From the NCBI RefSeq assembly GCF_001544915.2, contig NZ_FCOE02000013.1, positions 124,001 to 188,000 on the forward strand: a stretch of DNA of 64,000 nt. The letters run 5' to 3'. The DNA comes from Caballeronia pedi. GTDB taxonomy: Bacteria > Pseudomonadota > Gammaproteobacteria > Burkholderiales > Burkholderiaceae. Below are positions 43,115-51,454 of this stretch, piece after piece; position 1 is the stretch's first letter; each line of letters opens with the position of its first letter. Both the position numbers and the translations under genes were made by a program. The notes below the pieces were generated by a model. It was given only the letters and a program-made list of their open reading frames with translations, made no database searches and was not told where the DNA came from.

Positions 43115-44743
43115 TCACATCGACGGGACGACAGTCGCCGTCAGCATGATCACTTGGAACGTCCGGCCCTTATTCCATGCGCCCGACAAGCCGCCAATGC
43201 CGTTGTTGCTGTTGCCGTCGTAGCGATTGCTCACCGCGCCGTACAGCACGACAGTCTGTCCATCGGACAGCGCAATGGTCTGGTCGTCCTTATTGCCGAG
43301 GATGTCAGGCAACTGGATCTGCTGCAGCGTGGCGCCCGAACCCGTGCTGATAGTCGTGAACGGGCCGTTCAGCTTCGAGCTATCGCTCCAGTACGAGAGA
43401 ATGATTTGATTGTGATCGTTGACCGACGGCAGAATGTTGACAAAGTCACCCACAGTCACCGATCCCGGCTGCAAGCCGGGTACGCCTGCGGAACTACCGG
43501 CGATCGAGCCAACGCTCGGCGTGGTGGCTGCTAAATAGCCTTTCGTCTCGAATGATCCGATGGACACGGGCAGGCCGTTCAAGGTCAGTTTCGTCTGGGT
43601 GTTGTCCTGTATCGTCTTTCCGAAAGCGTTGAGGCCGCTGATGATCGCGTTGGTGCCTTCCATCGGCGAGCCGGGCTTCAAGACCGACAGGCCAACGGTG
43701 CCGCCAATCGCTGTTGCCAACGAGGTAGGCGAAGCCACCGTGATCGAATAGCGCTTCAGTCCGTCCGAGATGCGGTTGAACACGATGTCCGCGCTGACGC
43801 CTGCTTGCGACGAATTGCTCAAGTCGACTTGCAGCGTACGCACGCGCAGCGCGACCTGACGCGTCGAGATCGCGTTCTCACGCGCGAGCAGCGCGCCCAT
43901 GCGATCGACGGCTTCTTTGGTGTCACGAACCATCACCAAGCGGCTTTGCGGATTGACAACGACTTCGCCGAGCGGCGACTTTAGCTTTTCTAGTTCCGAC
44001 TGGATGATCGCGATTTGATCGAACGTGCCATCGCGTCCGGTGGACGTGATCGACGAGAAAGATCCGGTATTGCCCGACGTGCCGCCCGTGGTACCACCGG
44101 ACGCTTGGTTACCGGTTGACGTATCCGTACCCTTCGACATCGTCGACTTGATGGACACCTTGCCCGGGATCGCCGCGATCGTGAACGTCTTTGTGACGAA
44201 CCGGCTGATGGAAATGGTGCTGCCATCAAACGTCCAGTCGAGGCCGAGGTTTTCGGTCATGCCGCGCAGATACTCACCGACCTTGCAGTTGCACGCCTGC
44301 GCATAGACCGGCTCGACATTCGACTTGGCCAACGCTTGCGGCTGCATCGGGGCACTCTGCCCGTTCCCGCCGTTGGTCTTCGGAATCAGCGCGTCGCGCG
44401 GAATGAACACATCCGGGCTCAGATGCACCGGATAACCGGTCGCGGTGGAGACAAGCGTGGCGATCTTCGACAGCGGGAGATTGCCGGGGAAGACAACCGA
44501 CTTCTCGCGGAAGATCGCGGGCAATGTCGCTTCATACGCGACGGGCACCAACCGGTCGCCGAGGAACGCGGTCGGCACTTCTTCAACAAGCGACATCGAC
44601 TCGGGGCCGTTACCCATCGCGCGGGTGGCTTCCGCGTTGGTCGCGTCATAGGCGTGGTTCACGTCGGATTGCGACACCGCGCAGCCGGTCAGCGATGCAG
44701 CCACGAGAATGGCAACGGCAGACTTGATTTTCGTGAGGCGCAT
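43115..44743 (-). CDS. pilN: Type IVb pilus secretin PilN
   Basis: A 542-residue secretin lipoprotein. The signal ends with the lipobox LTGCAVS. The N-domain is followed by a Gly/Ser/Thr-rich loop (TGNQASGGTTGGTSGNTGSF) and the secretin domain with typical strands and the closing VVLYGAVSN... The protein forms the outer-membrane pore of the thin pilus. It lies between pilL and pilO, as in R64. Confidence 0.85.
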   Translation of the reverse strand: MRLTKIKSAVAILVAASLTGCAVSQSDVNHAYDATNAEATRAMGNGPESMSLVEEVPTAFLGDRLVPVAYEATLPAIFREKSVVFPGNLPLSKIATLVSTATGYPVHLSPDVFIPRDALIPKTNGGNGQSAPMQPQALAKSNVEPVYAQACNCKVGEYLRGMTENLGLDWTFDGSTISISRFVTKTFTIAAIPGKVSIKSTMSKGTDTSTGNQASGGTTGGTSGNTGSFSSITSTGRDGTFDQIAIIQSELEKLKSPLGEVVVNPQSRLVMVRDTKEAVDRMGALLARENAISTRQVALRVRTLQVDLSNSSQAGVSADIVFNRISDGLKRYSITVASPTSLATAIGGTVGLSVLKPGSPMEGTNAIISGLNAFGKTIQDNTQTKLTLNGLPVSIGSFETKGYLAATTPSVGSIAGSSAGVPGLQPGSVTVGDFVNILPSVNDHNQIILSYWSDSSKLNGPFTTISTGSGATLQQIQLPDILGNKDDQTIALSDGQTVVLYGAVSNRYDGNSNNGIGGLSGAWNKGRTFQVIMLTATVVPSM

Positions 44744-44748
44744 GGCGT

Positions 44749-45381
44749 TTATTCTTGGCAGTTGGCTGCGCGTGCGACGACGCGGATAACGTTATTGGTG
44801 TGCTTGCAAACCCGCGTGGGCGTGCGCATGTGATTGGTCGCCTGCATCACTTGCGTGAGCACGGACTTGAAGTCGCCCGAGAACGTCGCGTTGAACTCGA
44901 GCGGCAAGTCGTCGTCAATCTTCCAGGCGAGTTGCCAGCCCTGCTGCTGCAGCCAGCGATCGAGCGCATTGCGCAGGTTGATGTCCTGTGGAGTGATCGA
45001 GAAAGACAGAATCCCACCGGGCATCGTTACGCCACCGCGCGACGGCACGACGACCGGGGCGACGTCCATCGCGCCAACTGGCGACAGCGCGGCGACACCG
45101 GGAAGCGCAACCGGTGCAGAACCACCGATTGCTGCCTTGAGCACGGCGGGAGTAGCACGAACGACGGGAGAACCCGGCGACGCCATCGCAATCTGAGCCA
45201 CCGGGGCTTTCGCGGCAGGCGCGGAGAGGAGTTGCCAGCCGTCACCGGGCGGCGGTGCAAGTCGAGACTGATCGGGGTCCGCTGCAGCGAGACCCGACAC
45301 GGTCGTGAGTGCCAGACACGCAAACAAGTAAGCCACCATGCGCGCGGTGCGATGCGTTTGAAGAGAAAAAGTAGGCGTCAT
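44749..45381 (-). CDS. pilL: Type IVb pilus protein PilL
   Basis: A 210-residue exported protein. After an N-terminal signal region there is an Ala/Pro-rich linker and then a TcpQ/PilL C-terminal domain (LRNALDRWLQQQGWQLAWKIDDDLPLEFNATFSGDF, ending NNVIRVVARAANCQE). In thin-pilus operons PilL works with the secretin PilN. The start lies near the end of pilT, so the genes are closely packed. Confidence 0.8.
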   Translation of the reverse strand: MTPTFSLQTHRTARMVAYLFACLALTTVSGLAAADPDQSRLAPPPGDGWQLLSAPAAKAPVAQIAMASPGSPVVRATPAVLKAAIGGSAPVALPGVAALSPVGAMDVAPVVVPSRGGVTMPGGILSFSITPQDINLRNALDRWLQQQGWQLAWKIDDDLPLEFNATFSGDFKSVLTQVMQATNHMRTPTRVCKHTNNVIRVVARAANCQE

Positions 45382-45386
45382 GTTGG

Positions 45387-45809
45387 TCAGTTCGCGCGTT
45401 GCAAACGGCGGTAAATGTTGTTGGCGTAGATGAGTTGCTTATTCGAGGAAACAGCGTTGTAGGCACCGACCGCTTTCCATGTCGGACCGAACTGCTTGAT
45501 GTTCGAGGCCAGGATCCAGGTCCCGACATAGGCGTTCACGCAGGCATCGAACAGGTGTTGCCGGGTGATGCCGAAGCGGCCTAGTTCTGGTAACCATGAC
45601 GAGTTGATCTGCATAAGGCCTATGTCCTCGCTCCCATCGGTATTGCGGTTCGTCACATACGGGCGCATTCCGGACTCTTGCTGTGCGATGGCACGTACCA
45701 CTTGAATGCTCACGCGGTGATAACGCGCGGCATCGCCAAGACAATCGGCATGCGCATGGAACGAGGCGGTAGAAAAGAGCAGCGTCGACACGCGAAGCAG
45801 TCGGCTCAT
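45387..45809 (-). CDS. pilT: Lytic transglycosylase PilT (VirB1-like)
   Basis: A 140-residue exported SLT-family transglycosylase. A signal peptide ends at HAD. The domain has the catalytic Glu in AIAQQESGMRP, followed by GLMQINSSW and the YNA(V)S...YA end. It cleaves peptidoglycan glycan strands to let the pilus or secretion machine through the cell wall. It is the homologue of R64 PilT and VirB1, not of the retraction ATPase PilT. Its ATG overlaps the stop of the upstream gene by four bases. Confidence 0.85.
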   Translation of the reverse strand: MSRLLRVSTLLFSTASFHAHADCLGDAARYHRVSIQVVRAIAQQESGMRPYVTNRNTDGSEDIGLMQINSSWLPELGRFGITRQHLFDACVNAYVGTWILASNIKQFGPTWKAVGAYNAVSSNKQLIYANNIYRRLQRAN

Positions 45810-47068
45810 GACGCGGGCCGATCGAAAAACCGCACATCGTGCTTGCGCAGCACGTTCACGACGTTGCCGTCCGCGTTGACGATGAACTGGTCGGCGGTGC
45901 CGTTGAACTTGTAATAGCGGCCCTTCTGCTCGCCCAAGCCCATGTGCGCCACGTCAGCGACCGTCACCTTGCCGACGGTGTCGGCGAACTTGAAGAACGT
46001 CGAGCCGTTTTCATCAAACACGCTTTGAAGAGCGGCCTTGTTCGCGGCGTCGAACTCATAGACGGTTCCCGCGACACGCGCGACTTCGACCCTGTCGGTG
46101 TCGTTGGAGATCGTGAAGCGCTCCGCGCGGTTGAACGTCACCACGCCAGTCGCGTCATCCCACTTCGGGCCCAGCGATTTACCGTCTTGACCGGTTACCT
46201 TCAGCGCCGCGGCGGGCTTCGCCGAGAACTTGATTTGGAGATGGCTATCGTCAACGTCACGGATCGCCAGTGCGCCAAACTTTGCCGCGAGCACGGACCC
46301 GGATGCCGCCGGCACGTCTGCATCGACATTCTTGACGATGTCTGCGATGGGGTCCGCGCCCGTTGTCACGCTCGATGACGCGGCGGCCGCAGTTGCAGCG
46401 ACCTGCGATACGGGCCCGACATAGTTGACGGCGATCGACTGCGGAGCCGACCGGCGAAGTGTTACATGGTGAGAGTTGAAGTCGACGTCGGCGTACAAAT
46501 CGGAAGCGGCCACCAGCCGATCGAGCGACTGCATCCAGTTCTCGCCATTACGCGTGCCGAAGCTCGTCGAAGTCGTCAAATCGATGTCTTTCTGTGCCGA
46601 CCCCGTCCAACCCTGCGGCACCAGCGCCTTAACCAGTTGCGCAAGCGGCAGCGTCGCGTTCAAAGGCCGCGTACTTTCGAGGCTGCTGCGCGATCCGATG
46701 AGCGCAAGGCGGCCAGAGAAGCCAGAAAAACCAGACGGCGTGTCACTGCGCGCCTTGTCGCCAATGAAGCGATTGGCCTTCTTCCAGTAGGCGGTGGCAC
46801 TCGAGCCGCCCGCCGAGTAACGGATTACCTCGGGCGTGCCCGGTACGACGATGTACGGTCCCTGGTTATGCCCACCGTCAACGCGCAGCGATTGACCGGC
46901 ACGCGGTTGGAAGAAGGTGTCGCTCCCATCGTTGAAGACGAGTGCCGGTCGCTCCAGCACGTTGCCCAGGATCTCGTAGTCAAAGTCGAGCGGATCTGTG
47001 CCGGCGGCCACCGCATTGAGGGTGACCGCCGCAAGCGCGAGAGTGAGAAGAAAGAGCGTGTGCTTCAT
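45806..47068 (-). CDS. Periplasmic protein with TcpQ- and VirB9-like regions
   Basis: A 420-residue exported protein (signal MKHTLFLLTLALAAVTLNAVAAG). Two beta regions resemble the C-terminal VirB9 fold: DGSDTFFQPRAG...VPGTPEVIRYS near the start and ENGSTFFKF...GRYYKFNGTADQFIVNADG near the end. Between them is a TcpQ/PilL-like segment (LPLAQLVKALVPQGW...). I cannot match it to a named family with certainty. It stands between the transglycosylase at 47065 and pilT, and may link the VirB and Pil parts. The upstream overlap is ATGA. Confidence 0.6.
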   Translation of the reverse strand: MKHTLFLLTLALAAVTLNAVAAGTDPLDFDYEILGNVLERPALVFNDGSDTFFQPRAGQSLRVDGGHNQGPYIVVPGTPEVIRYSAGGSSATAYWKKANRFIGDKARSDTPSGFSGFSGRLALIGSRSSLESTRPLNATLPLAQLVKALVPQGWTGSAQKDIDLTTSTSFGTRNGENWMQSLDRLVAASDLYADVDFNSHHVTLRRSAPQSIAVNYVGPVSQVAATAAAASSSVTTGADPIADIVKNVDADVPAASGSVLAAKFGALAIRDVDDSHLQIKFSAKPAAALKVTGQDGKSLGPKWDDATGVVTFNRAERFTISNDTDRVEVARVAGTVYEFDAANKAALQSVFDENGSTFFKFADTVGKVTVADVAHMGLGEQKGRYYKFNGTADQFIVNADGNVVNVLRKHDVRFFDRPAS

Positions 47069-47865
47069 AGACCGCGTTCGATTTGAGAAAGGTGCTTCAC
47101 GAAGCGCGCGAGGTATTCGCGGCCCGGGGCAGGATTGGCGCTGTGGTAATACGCGACCGCCTTCACGGCAGAGTGCGTGAGGCGATAGTTCTCGTTGAGA
47201 ATGTCTTCGGCGACGCGGATATTTGTAGCCGGCGCAAGGGCGTCCCACGCACTCGCGAAGCGCTTACTGTGGTATACCCAGTTCACCTGCATCAGGCCAA
47301 TATCGAAGTTCGATTGGCCGTTATTAATCAGATAGCGGACCGCGCGATATGCGTCTTCGCGAGTGCGAAAGAAGAAGCCGCGACCGGCGACATTCAACGT
47401 CCAAGGCCATGCGCGACCGTTGTATGCCGACTCATTAAGCGCGATGCCAGCCAGAATCTTCGGATCGACGGACGTGTGCATCGCGTCGAACGGCGCCTGC
47501 GCCGATGCGCACGACCATCCCCCACGCCGCTCCGTGATGCTCGCTTGAGCGTCATCGGTCAGCGTCGCGGGGCGCAGCCATCCCGCCTTCACGAACAGGC
47601 TTTCGAGGCTAATAGGCGATCCGTCGATATTGATCGCAATACCGCCAGCCGTGGCCTCGACCGTTTGACCGTCGAACCGGTTAGCCCACGCCAGAAACGG
47701 CTTCAGCCCACATGCGTAGACCGGCTCGCCGGGCAGTTCGACGATTGCGCGCATCGTGCCGTCATCGAGCACGATGCGCGTGGGGCTGATGATCGAATCG
47801 ATGGTCGCCGCGTGTGCGCCGAACGCAATTGCAGACAGACAGGCTACCGCCCATGCCTTATTCAT
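47065..47865 (-). CDS. SLT-type lytic transglycosylase
   Basis: A 266-residue exported protein. A signal peptide (MNKAWAVACLSAIAFGAHA) is followed by a 100-residue variable domain and then an SLT fold: Glu in GIALNESAYNG, the GLMQVNW motif, and a C-terminal helix with AVAYYHSANPA. It is a second peptidoglycan-cleaving enzyme in the operon beside pilT; two such genes suggest separate use by the VirB core and the pilus. It overlaps the end of virB10 by eight bases. Confidence 0.75.
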   Translation of the reverse strand: MNKAWAVACLSAIAFGAHAATIDSIISPTRIVLDDGTMRAIVELPGEPVYACGLKPFLAWANRFDGQTVEATAGGIAINIDGSPISLESLFVKAGWLRPATLTDDAQASITERRGGWSCASAQAPFDAMHTSVDPKILAGIALNESAYNGRAWPWTLNVAGRGFFFRTREDAYRAVRYLINNGQSNFDIGLMQVNWVYHSKRFASAWDALAPATNIRVAEDILNENYRLTHSAVKAVAYYHSANPAPGREYLARFVKHLSQIERGL

Positions 47866-49108
47866 GGTACGGCTCCATGACGATGTCCTGCGTCACTTGC
47901 ACCAGGAACTTCTGGCCCGGTTCGACGGTGATGGTCGGCGGGATATTCTGGTTGCGCTGCATGACGGTCTGGGCCGTCGCGGCCGCAACCTGCCCCGCCG
48001 TGTCACCATAAGTAGTGACGCCGTTCGGCGTCGCGGTCGTCGCCGTCTGAGAGCTGCTGTCGAACGCCTTCAGCAGAATCGCCGTAATGAAGCCCGCGCC
48101 GAAGATCTTCAGGAAGTGGTTGTTCACATCGCCCGAGAACCCGGCGTAGCCGTTCTGATCGGCACCCTGCATGCCGTTGAGCGGCACGCTCTTGCCGTTG
48201 GGCAGACGCAGACTCGTCGAAGCAACGAGCAGACGCTCTTGGCCGACTTTGACGTCCGCGCTGTACATACCATTGATGAACGCGCCTTTTGGGATCATCA
48301 AACAGTCGCCGCGCAGGCTGTCATAGATGTCCTCGTCCACCATCAACGACACGCGACCCGGCTTGTCCGAGTTCAGCCCCTCGACCGTCTTGACGTGAAC
48401 GACGTGCGGAGGCGTCAACGTGCAACCCGTCGACCGGCCATTGAAGGTCGTGCGTTCGATGCCGCCTTGCGACGCCGCATCGCGCAGGAAGGCGCGGTCG
48501 CGATCTTCGGGCGCTTGGCCCTGCTTGGCCAAGGCGAGCGCCATCGCATCAGGTGTGTTAGCTCCCGCAGCGTTCCGAGCAGCTCGTACCTCATCCAACG
48601 ACGGGACGCCAGCGGGCAGTACGCCGGTCGCTTGGTTCGCCGAACGCGACGCGCCGGCCTGTTTGAAGATAGACGACGTATAGATCGCGTCTTGCGCCGC
48701 TTGGCGGGAAAGCTCGCGCGTGTCAGTGCCCGAGCCTTTGACTTCTTCCTGGAAGTCAGCGCCGGTCAGCATCGGCTTGACGGCGGGCTTCAGAGCCGCT
48801 GCTTCAGAAGCTGCGCGCGCAGCAGCCTCCGACGCCGCTGCGTCGCGCTGCTGACGGATCATCTGGTCGATGTCGTTGTTGTTCGCAGCAGCCGGCGCTT
48901 CCGTACTCGACTTAAGCGCGGTCGCCTTCTTGATGCGAGCGTCCTCGTCGGCCTTGTTCGTCGCCTGCAGCTCATAGTAGAAGCCCAGGCCACCGATGAC
49001 GACTGCAGCAAGAATGCCGATGCTCATGATCGCATTACGTGGCGTCTTGCCTTTGACGAGTGCTTCTTGCTCCGCGCTGGGCGTAGCCGAGTCGGATTTC
49101 TTCGCCAC
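47858..49108 (-). CDS. virB10: T4SS core protein VirB10
   Basis: A 416-residue VirB10/TraB-type protein. The start is GTG at 49108 with GGAG ten bases upstream. One membrane segment (AIMSIGILAAVVIGGLGFYYE) near residue 30 is followed by a long helical Ala-rich periplasmic linker and the C-terminal beta-barrel domain (CTLTPPHVVHVKTVEG, LMVDEDIYDSLRGDCLMIPKGAFINGMYSA, MQGADQNGYAGFSGDV). It spans inner and outer membranes of a type IV secretion core complex with VirB7/VirB9. No VirB7 gene is seen next to it. Confidence 0.85.
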   Translation of the reverse strand: MAKKSDSATPSAEQEALVKGKTPRNAIMSIGILAAVVIGGLGFYYELQATNKADEDARIKKATALKSSTEAPAAANNNDIDQMIRQQRDAAASEAAARAASEAAALKPAVKPMLTGADFQEEVKGSGTDTRELSRQAAQDAIYTSSIFKQAGASRSANQATGVLPAGVPSLDEVRAARNAAGANTPDAMALALAKQGQAPEDRDRAFLRDAASQGGIERTTFNGRSTGCTLTPPHVVHVKTVEGLNSDKPGRVSLMVDEDIYDSLRGDCLMIPKGAFINGMYSADVKVGQERLLVASTSLRLPNGKSVPLNGMQGADQNGYAGFSGDVNNHFLKIFGAGFITAILLKAFDSSSQTATTATPNGVTTYGDTAGQVAAATAQTVMQRNQNIPPTITVEPGQKFLVQVTQDIVMEPYHE

Positions 49109-49110
49109 GA

Positions 49111-49983
49111 TCAGAACACTCCGAACAAGCGGCGGCGGCCCCGCGTCACCGTGATTTCGTCCTTGCCAGAACGCAGGACGATCTCGTTGGCCAGGCGCTG
49201 AAGAACGAGGAAGTCGCCACGGCGGATAAAGTTGGCAACGACGCGATCGCCGTGGTCGAGAATGAACGGAACCGGCCACTCCTGGGCTTTGGCCGGCATG
49301 CGCATCCAGACCGCATGGCCGTCATCAAAAACCGTTTCCGGAGTGAATTCCGCGCGGCCGTCTACGCTGTAATCCCAGTTCAGCTTGTCGGGCGCGACGC
49401 TGATGCTTCCCGAGTCCGCACCACCCCGACCGCCGTTCGTCGGTGCGTCGTCGCGTGCACTGACGCGCGCCATCGGAGCACGAGGGTATTGGAAGCGCAC
49501 GGTCTGATAGAACATGCCGCCCGCCGGCGAGGCGATGAGCGTGAAGTCGTACTCGCGCAGGTTCGTCGTCAGGTGCAACGTGTTGACCAAATCAGCCTTG
49601 TGCGGCTTGATGAACACATGGTTCATCTTGTCGTCGTCGATTTCCCACTGGACGCTATCGCCCATCGCCGGGTCCGCAATCAGCTTTTCGCCCTTCTCCA
49701 GCTCGATCGTCGTTAGCTTCAGCGGTGCAGTCAGCACGCGATAGATCTGGTCGCGGCTGTACGGGAACACGCCGATGCGCGCATCACCCGGCATCGTCAG
49801 AGGATCGGCCCCGCCGTTAAATGGATTGACCGGGCTCATCGGGTCGCCAGCCACCATCGCCGCATTGAATGCCGAGTCGCTAGATGCTTTCTTAGCCTCT
49901 GCGGCCGGAGCAAACAACGCTGCACACGCAGCGAGGATGCACATGCCGATGACCGGCCGTTTGTTGAAAATGGTTGCGGTCAT
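49111..49983 (-). CDS. virB9: T4SS core protein VirB9
   Basis: A 290-residue VirB9/TrbG-type protein. A signal peptide (ATIFNKRPVIGMCILAACAALFAPAAEA) is followed by an N-terminal domain (RIGVFPYSRDQIYRVLTAPLKLTTIELEKGEKL, typical VirB9) and a C-terminal domain (AEFTPETVFDDGHAVWMRMP..., FILDHGDRVVANFIRRGDF). It forms part of the outer-membrane complex. I chose ATG 49983 as it marks the signal peptide and follows the virB8 stop; the longer frame is arginine-rich. Confidence 0.85.
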   Translation of the reverse strand: MTATIFNKRPVIGMCILAACAALFAPAAEAKKASSDSAFNAAMVAGDPMSPVNPFNGGADPLTMPGDARIGVFPYSRDQIYRVLTAPLKLTTIELEKGEKLIADPAMGDSVQWEIDDDKMNHVFIKPHKADLVNTLHLTTNLREYDFTLIASPAGGMFYQTVRFQYPRAPMARVSARDDAPTNGGRGGADSGSISVAPDKLNWDYSVDGRAEFTPETVFDDGHAVWMRMPAKAQEWPVPFILDHGDRVVANFIRRGDFLVLQRLANEIVLRSGKDEITVTRGRRRLFGVF

Positions 49984-49985
49984 GC

Positions 49986-50690
49986 TTATGCAGTCCGCTC
50001 GAGGCGGAAGAACGGAATGAAGATGCCGAACGGATTCGTGGTAAGCGCCTGTTCGGCCGTCGGTGCAACGATCTGATAGCGCAGGGTCAGCGCATAAGAC
50101 TTCACGTCGGGCTTGCCCGTCGCGCCAGCTTGCGAGGTAGTCGTCGTGAATTCGACGAGCACGGTCGAGTCTTCGAGCAACGCGATGTTGCGCACGTCGA
50201 CTTCGCGAATCAGTTTTGGGTTTGCGGTTATCTGCTGGAACGGTGCGTCGGCCTTCAGCCAGTCGCGGAATTGACCGGTCGCGGCCCCGATCATTTGCGC
50301 CTTCACCGAGTTGATGTTGGCGGTCATGCGAGAGGTTTCGAGACGGTCCGAAAGCACTGGCTCGATGGTGAACCAACGAACCGCCATATCTTTGACTGTC
50401 GTCCGAACGGCTTGGGAGTCAGGCTTGTACGTGACAAGCTCGGTGACGATCGGATGACCCCCGGTGTCGGCGGACACGCCGACAACGCGAGTAACCGAGG
50501 GCGGAGGTTGCCGCGTCCAGACAGCACCGGCGGCGATGAAAGCCAATCCGAACGAAATCAGCATCCAGCGGTTAGCTTCGAGCGTGAGCCTCGTACTCGT
50601 CTCGAAAATCACCTTGCTTGGATCTTCTTCGGCGTATGAGCCGGGGGCCGTGGACAGCGCGGCCCGACGCTTGTTCTTGAAAAGACGCAT
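49986..50690 (-). CDS. virB8: T4SS protein VirB8/TrbF
   Basis: A 234-residue bitopic inner-membrane protein of the VirB8/TrbF family. A membrane segment (WMLISFGLAFIAAGAVW) near residue 45 is followed by a periplasmic domain with VIGVSADTGG-like and WFTIEPVLSDR, and the closing LTLRYQIVAPTAEQALTTNPFGIFI, typical of the family. It is the first gene of a compact minus-strand operon running to 35098. The palindrome at 50824 lies 134 bases upstream and may hold the promoter region. Confidence 0.85.
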   Translation of the reverse strand: MRLFKNKRRAALSTAPGSYAEEDPSKVIFETSTRLTLEANRWMLISFGLAFIAAGAVWTRQPPPSVTRVVGVSADTGGHPIVTELVTYKPDSQAVRTTVKDMAVRWFTIEPVLSDRLETSRMTANINSVKAQMIGAATGQFRDWLKADAPFQQITANPKLIREVDVRNIALLEDSTVLVEFTTTTSQAGATGKPDVKSYALTLRYQIVAPTAEQALTTNPFGIFIPFFRLERTA

Positions 50691-50823
50691 GGCAACCCTT
50701 TGGAATGGTCACCATTGAAACAGCGTGCGCGTGCTCCTTTTCGGCGGAAAGGCGGCTAGTTTGGGCGTCTTTGTACGTTCCGACATCCGCGATGTGTGCG
50801 TGGACTCAACATCGGGCGCGAGG

Positions 50824-50839
50824 AATTATCATGATAATT
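50824..50839. repeat. 16-bp palindrome AATTATCATGATAATT, copy 3
   Basis: Identical to the copies at 14987 and 19791. It lies upstream of virB8 in the same orientation relative to its operon as copy 1 has to the 14684 block, with the same following sequence (CCGCGAAAAGA.GCAC). Confidence 0.8.
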
Positions 50840-50851
50840 GTCGAACCGCGA

Positions 50852-50877
50852 AAAGAGGCACAAATTTGTGCCTCTTT
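50852..50877. repeat. 26-bp palindrome upstream of virB8
   Basis: A perfect palindrome AAAGAGGCAC...GTGCCTCTTT with AAATTT in the centre. It directly follows copy 3 of the 16-bp palindrome. It can be a bidirectional terminator or an operator. Confidence 0.6.
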
Positions 50878-51276
50878 CTACAAGCCCGGAGTGCTATGCC
50901 GTGATAGACCGGCATGAGTTGCATCAAAGATGCGTAAGGCCGATGACAAACGTTGCCACCGACCTGGGTTCTCGGTCTTATCACGTTATGGGCGTTCCGC
51001 TTAGCAGATGACGGTCGCTGTCACTCGCATGCACGCGAACCAGTGTTAGTACGGTCGCTCATAGGTGAATGCTATGCCGTGACTAACCGCATCAACGGTG
51101 ACGAAAGGATAGTTTGACCGCATCGTGCAGAACGCGGCGAGCCGCGCAATTGGGATCCAGAGGACGATCGGCAAAGAAAAATTGATTCGGAACGCAAGGT
51201 CGCTTCACGACAGGCCCAAGCGTCGCACGACGGATGAACTGTTAAATGCACTGCGGGGGCACGGGACTATTCGGAC
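50878..51276. other. Intergenic region with a 13-bp direct repeat
   Basis: TGCTATGCCGTGA occurs at 50892-50904 and 51070-51082, each followed by an ACCG.CAT-type sequence. No gene is recognised here. Confidence 0.45.
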
Positions 51277-51435
51277 ATGTCTTTGAAGATGCGCGCAACA
51301 CCGACAAGCATTAGCTTTGAGATGACTCTCGACGTCGAAAATGCGGAGCAATTGCTAATTGACGATGACGAGGTGAAAGGGCACTTCGAAGCGATTTTGA
51401 TGTTGTCGCCGCAGCGAGAGAAACTAAAGAAGTGA
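51277..51435 (+). CDS. Possible small acidic protein
   Basis: A 52-residue frame, MSLKMRATPTSISFEM, with a composition like a real protein (LDVENAEQLLIDDDEVKGHFEAIL) and ending in Lys. The ribosome binding site is not evident and the region contains pil remnants on the other strand nearby. Low certainty. Confidence 0.3.
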   Translation: MSLKMRATPTSISFEMTLDVENAEQLLIDDDEVKGHFEAILMLSPQREKLKK

Positions 51436-51454
51436 CAATGGCAGGCGTCCAAGC

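Noticed and set aside
45387-45809. PilT retraction ATPase
   Set aside because: The protein is a small exported SLT transglycosylase with a catalytic Glu; the name follows R64 PilT and not the retraction ATPase.
35098-50690. A complete conjugative type IV secretion system
   Set aside because: Only VirB8, VirB9, VirB10 and transglycosylases are present; no VirB3/4/5/6/7/11, coupling protein or relaxase is found in the window.
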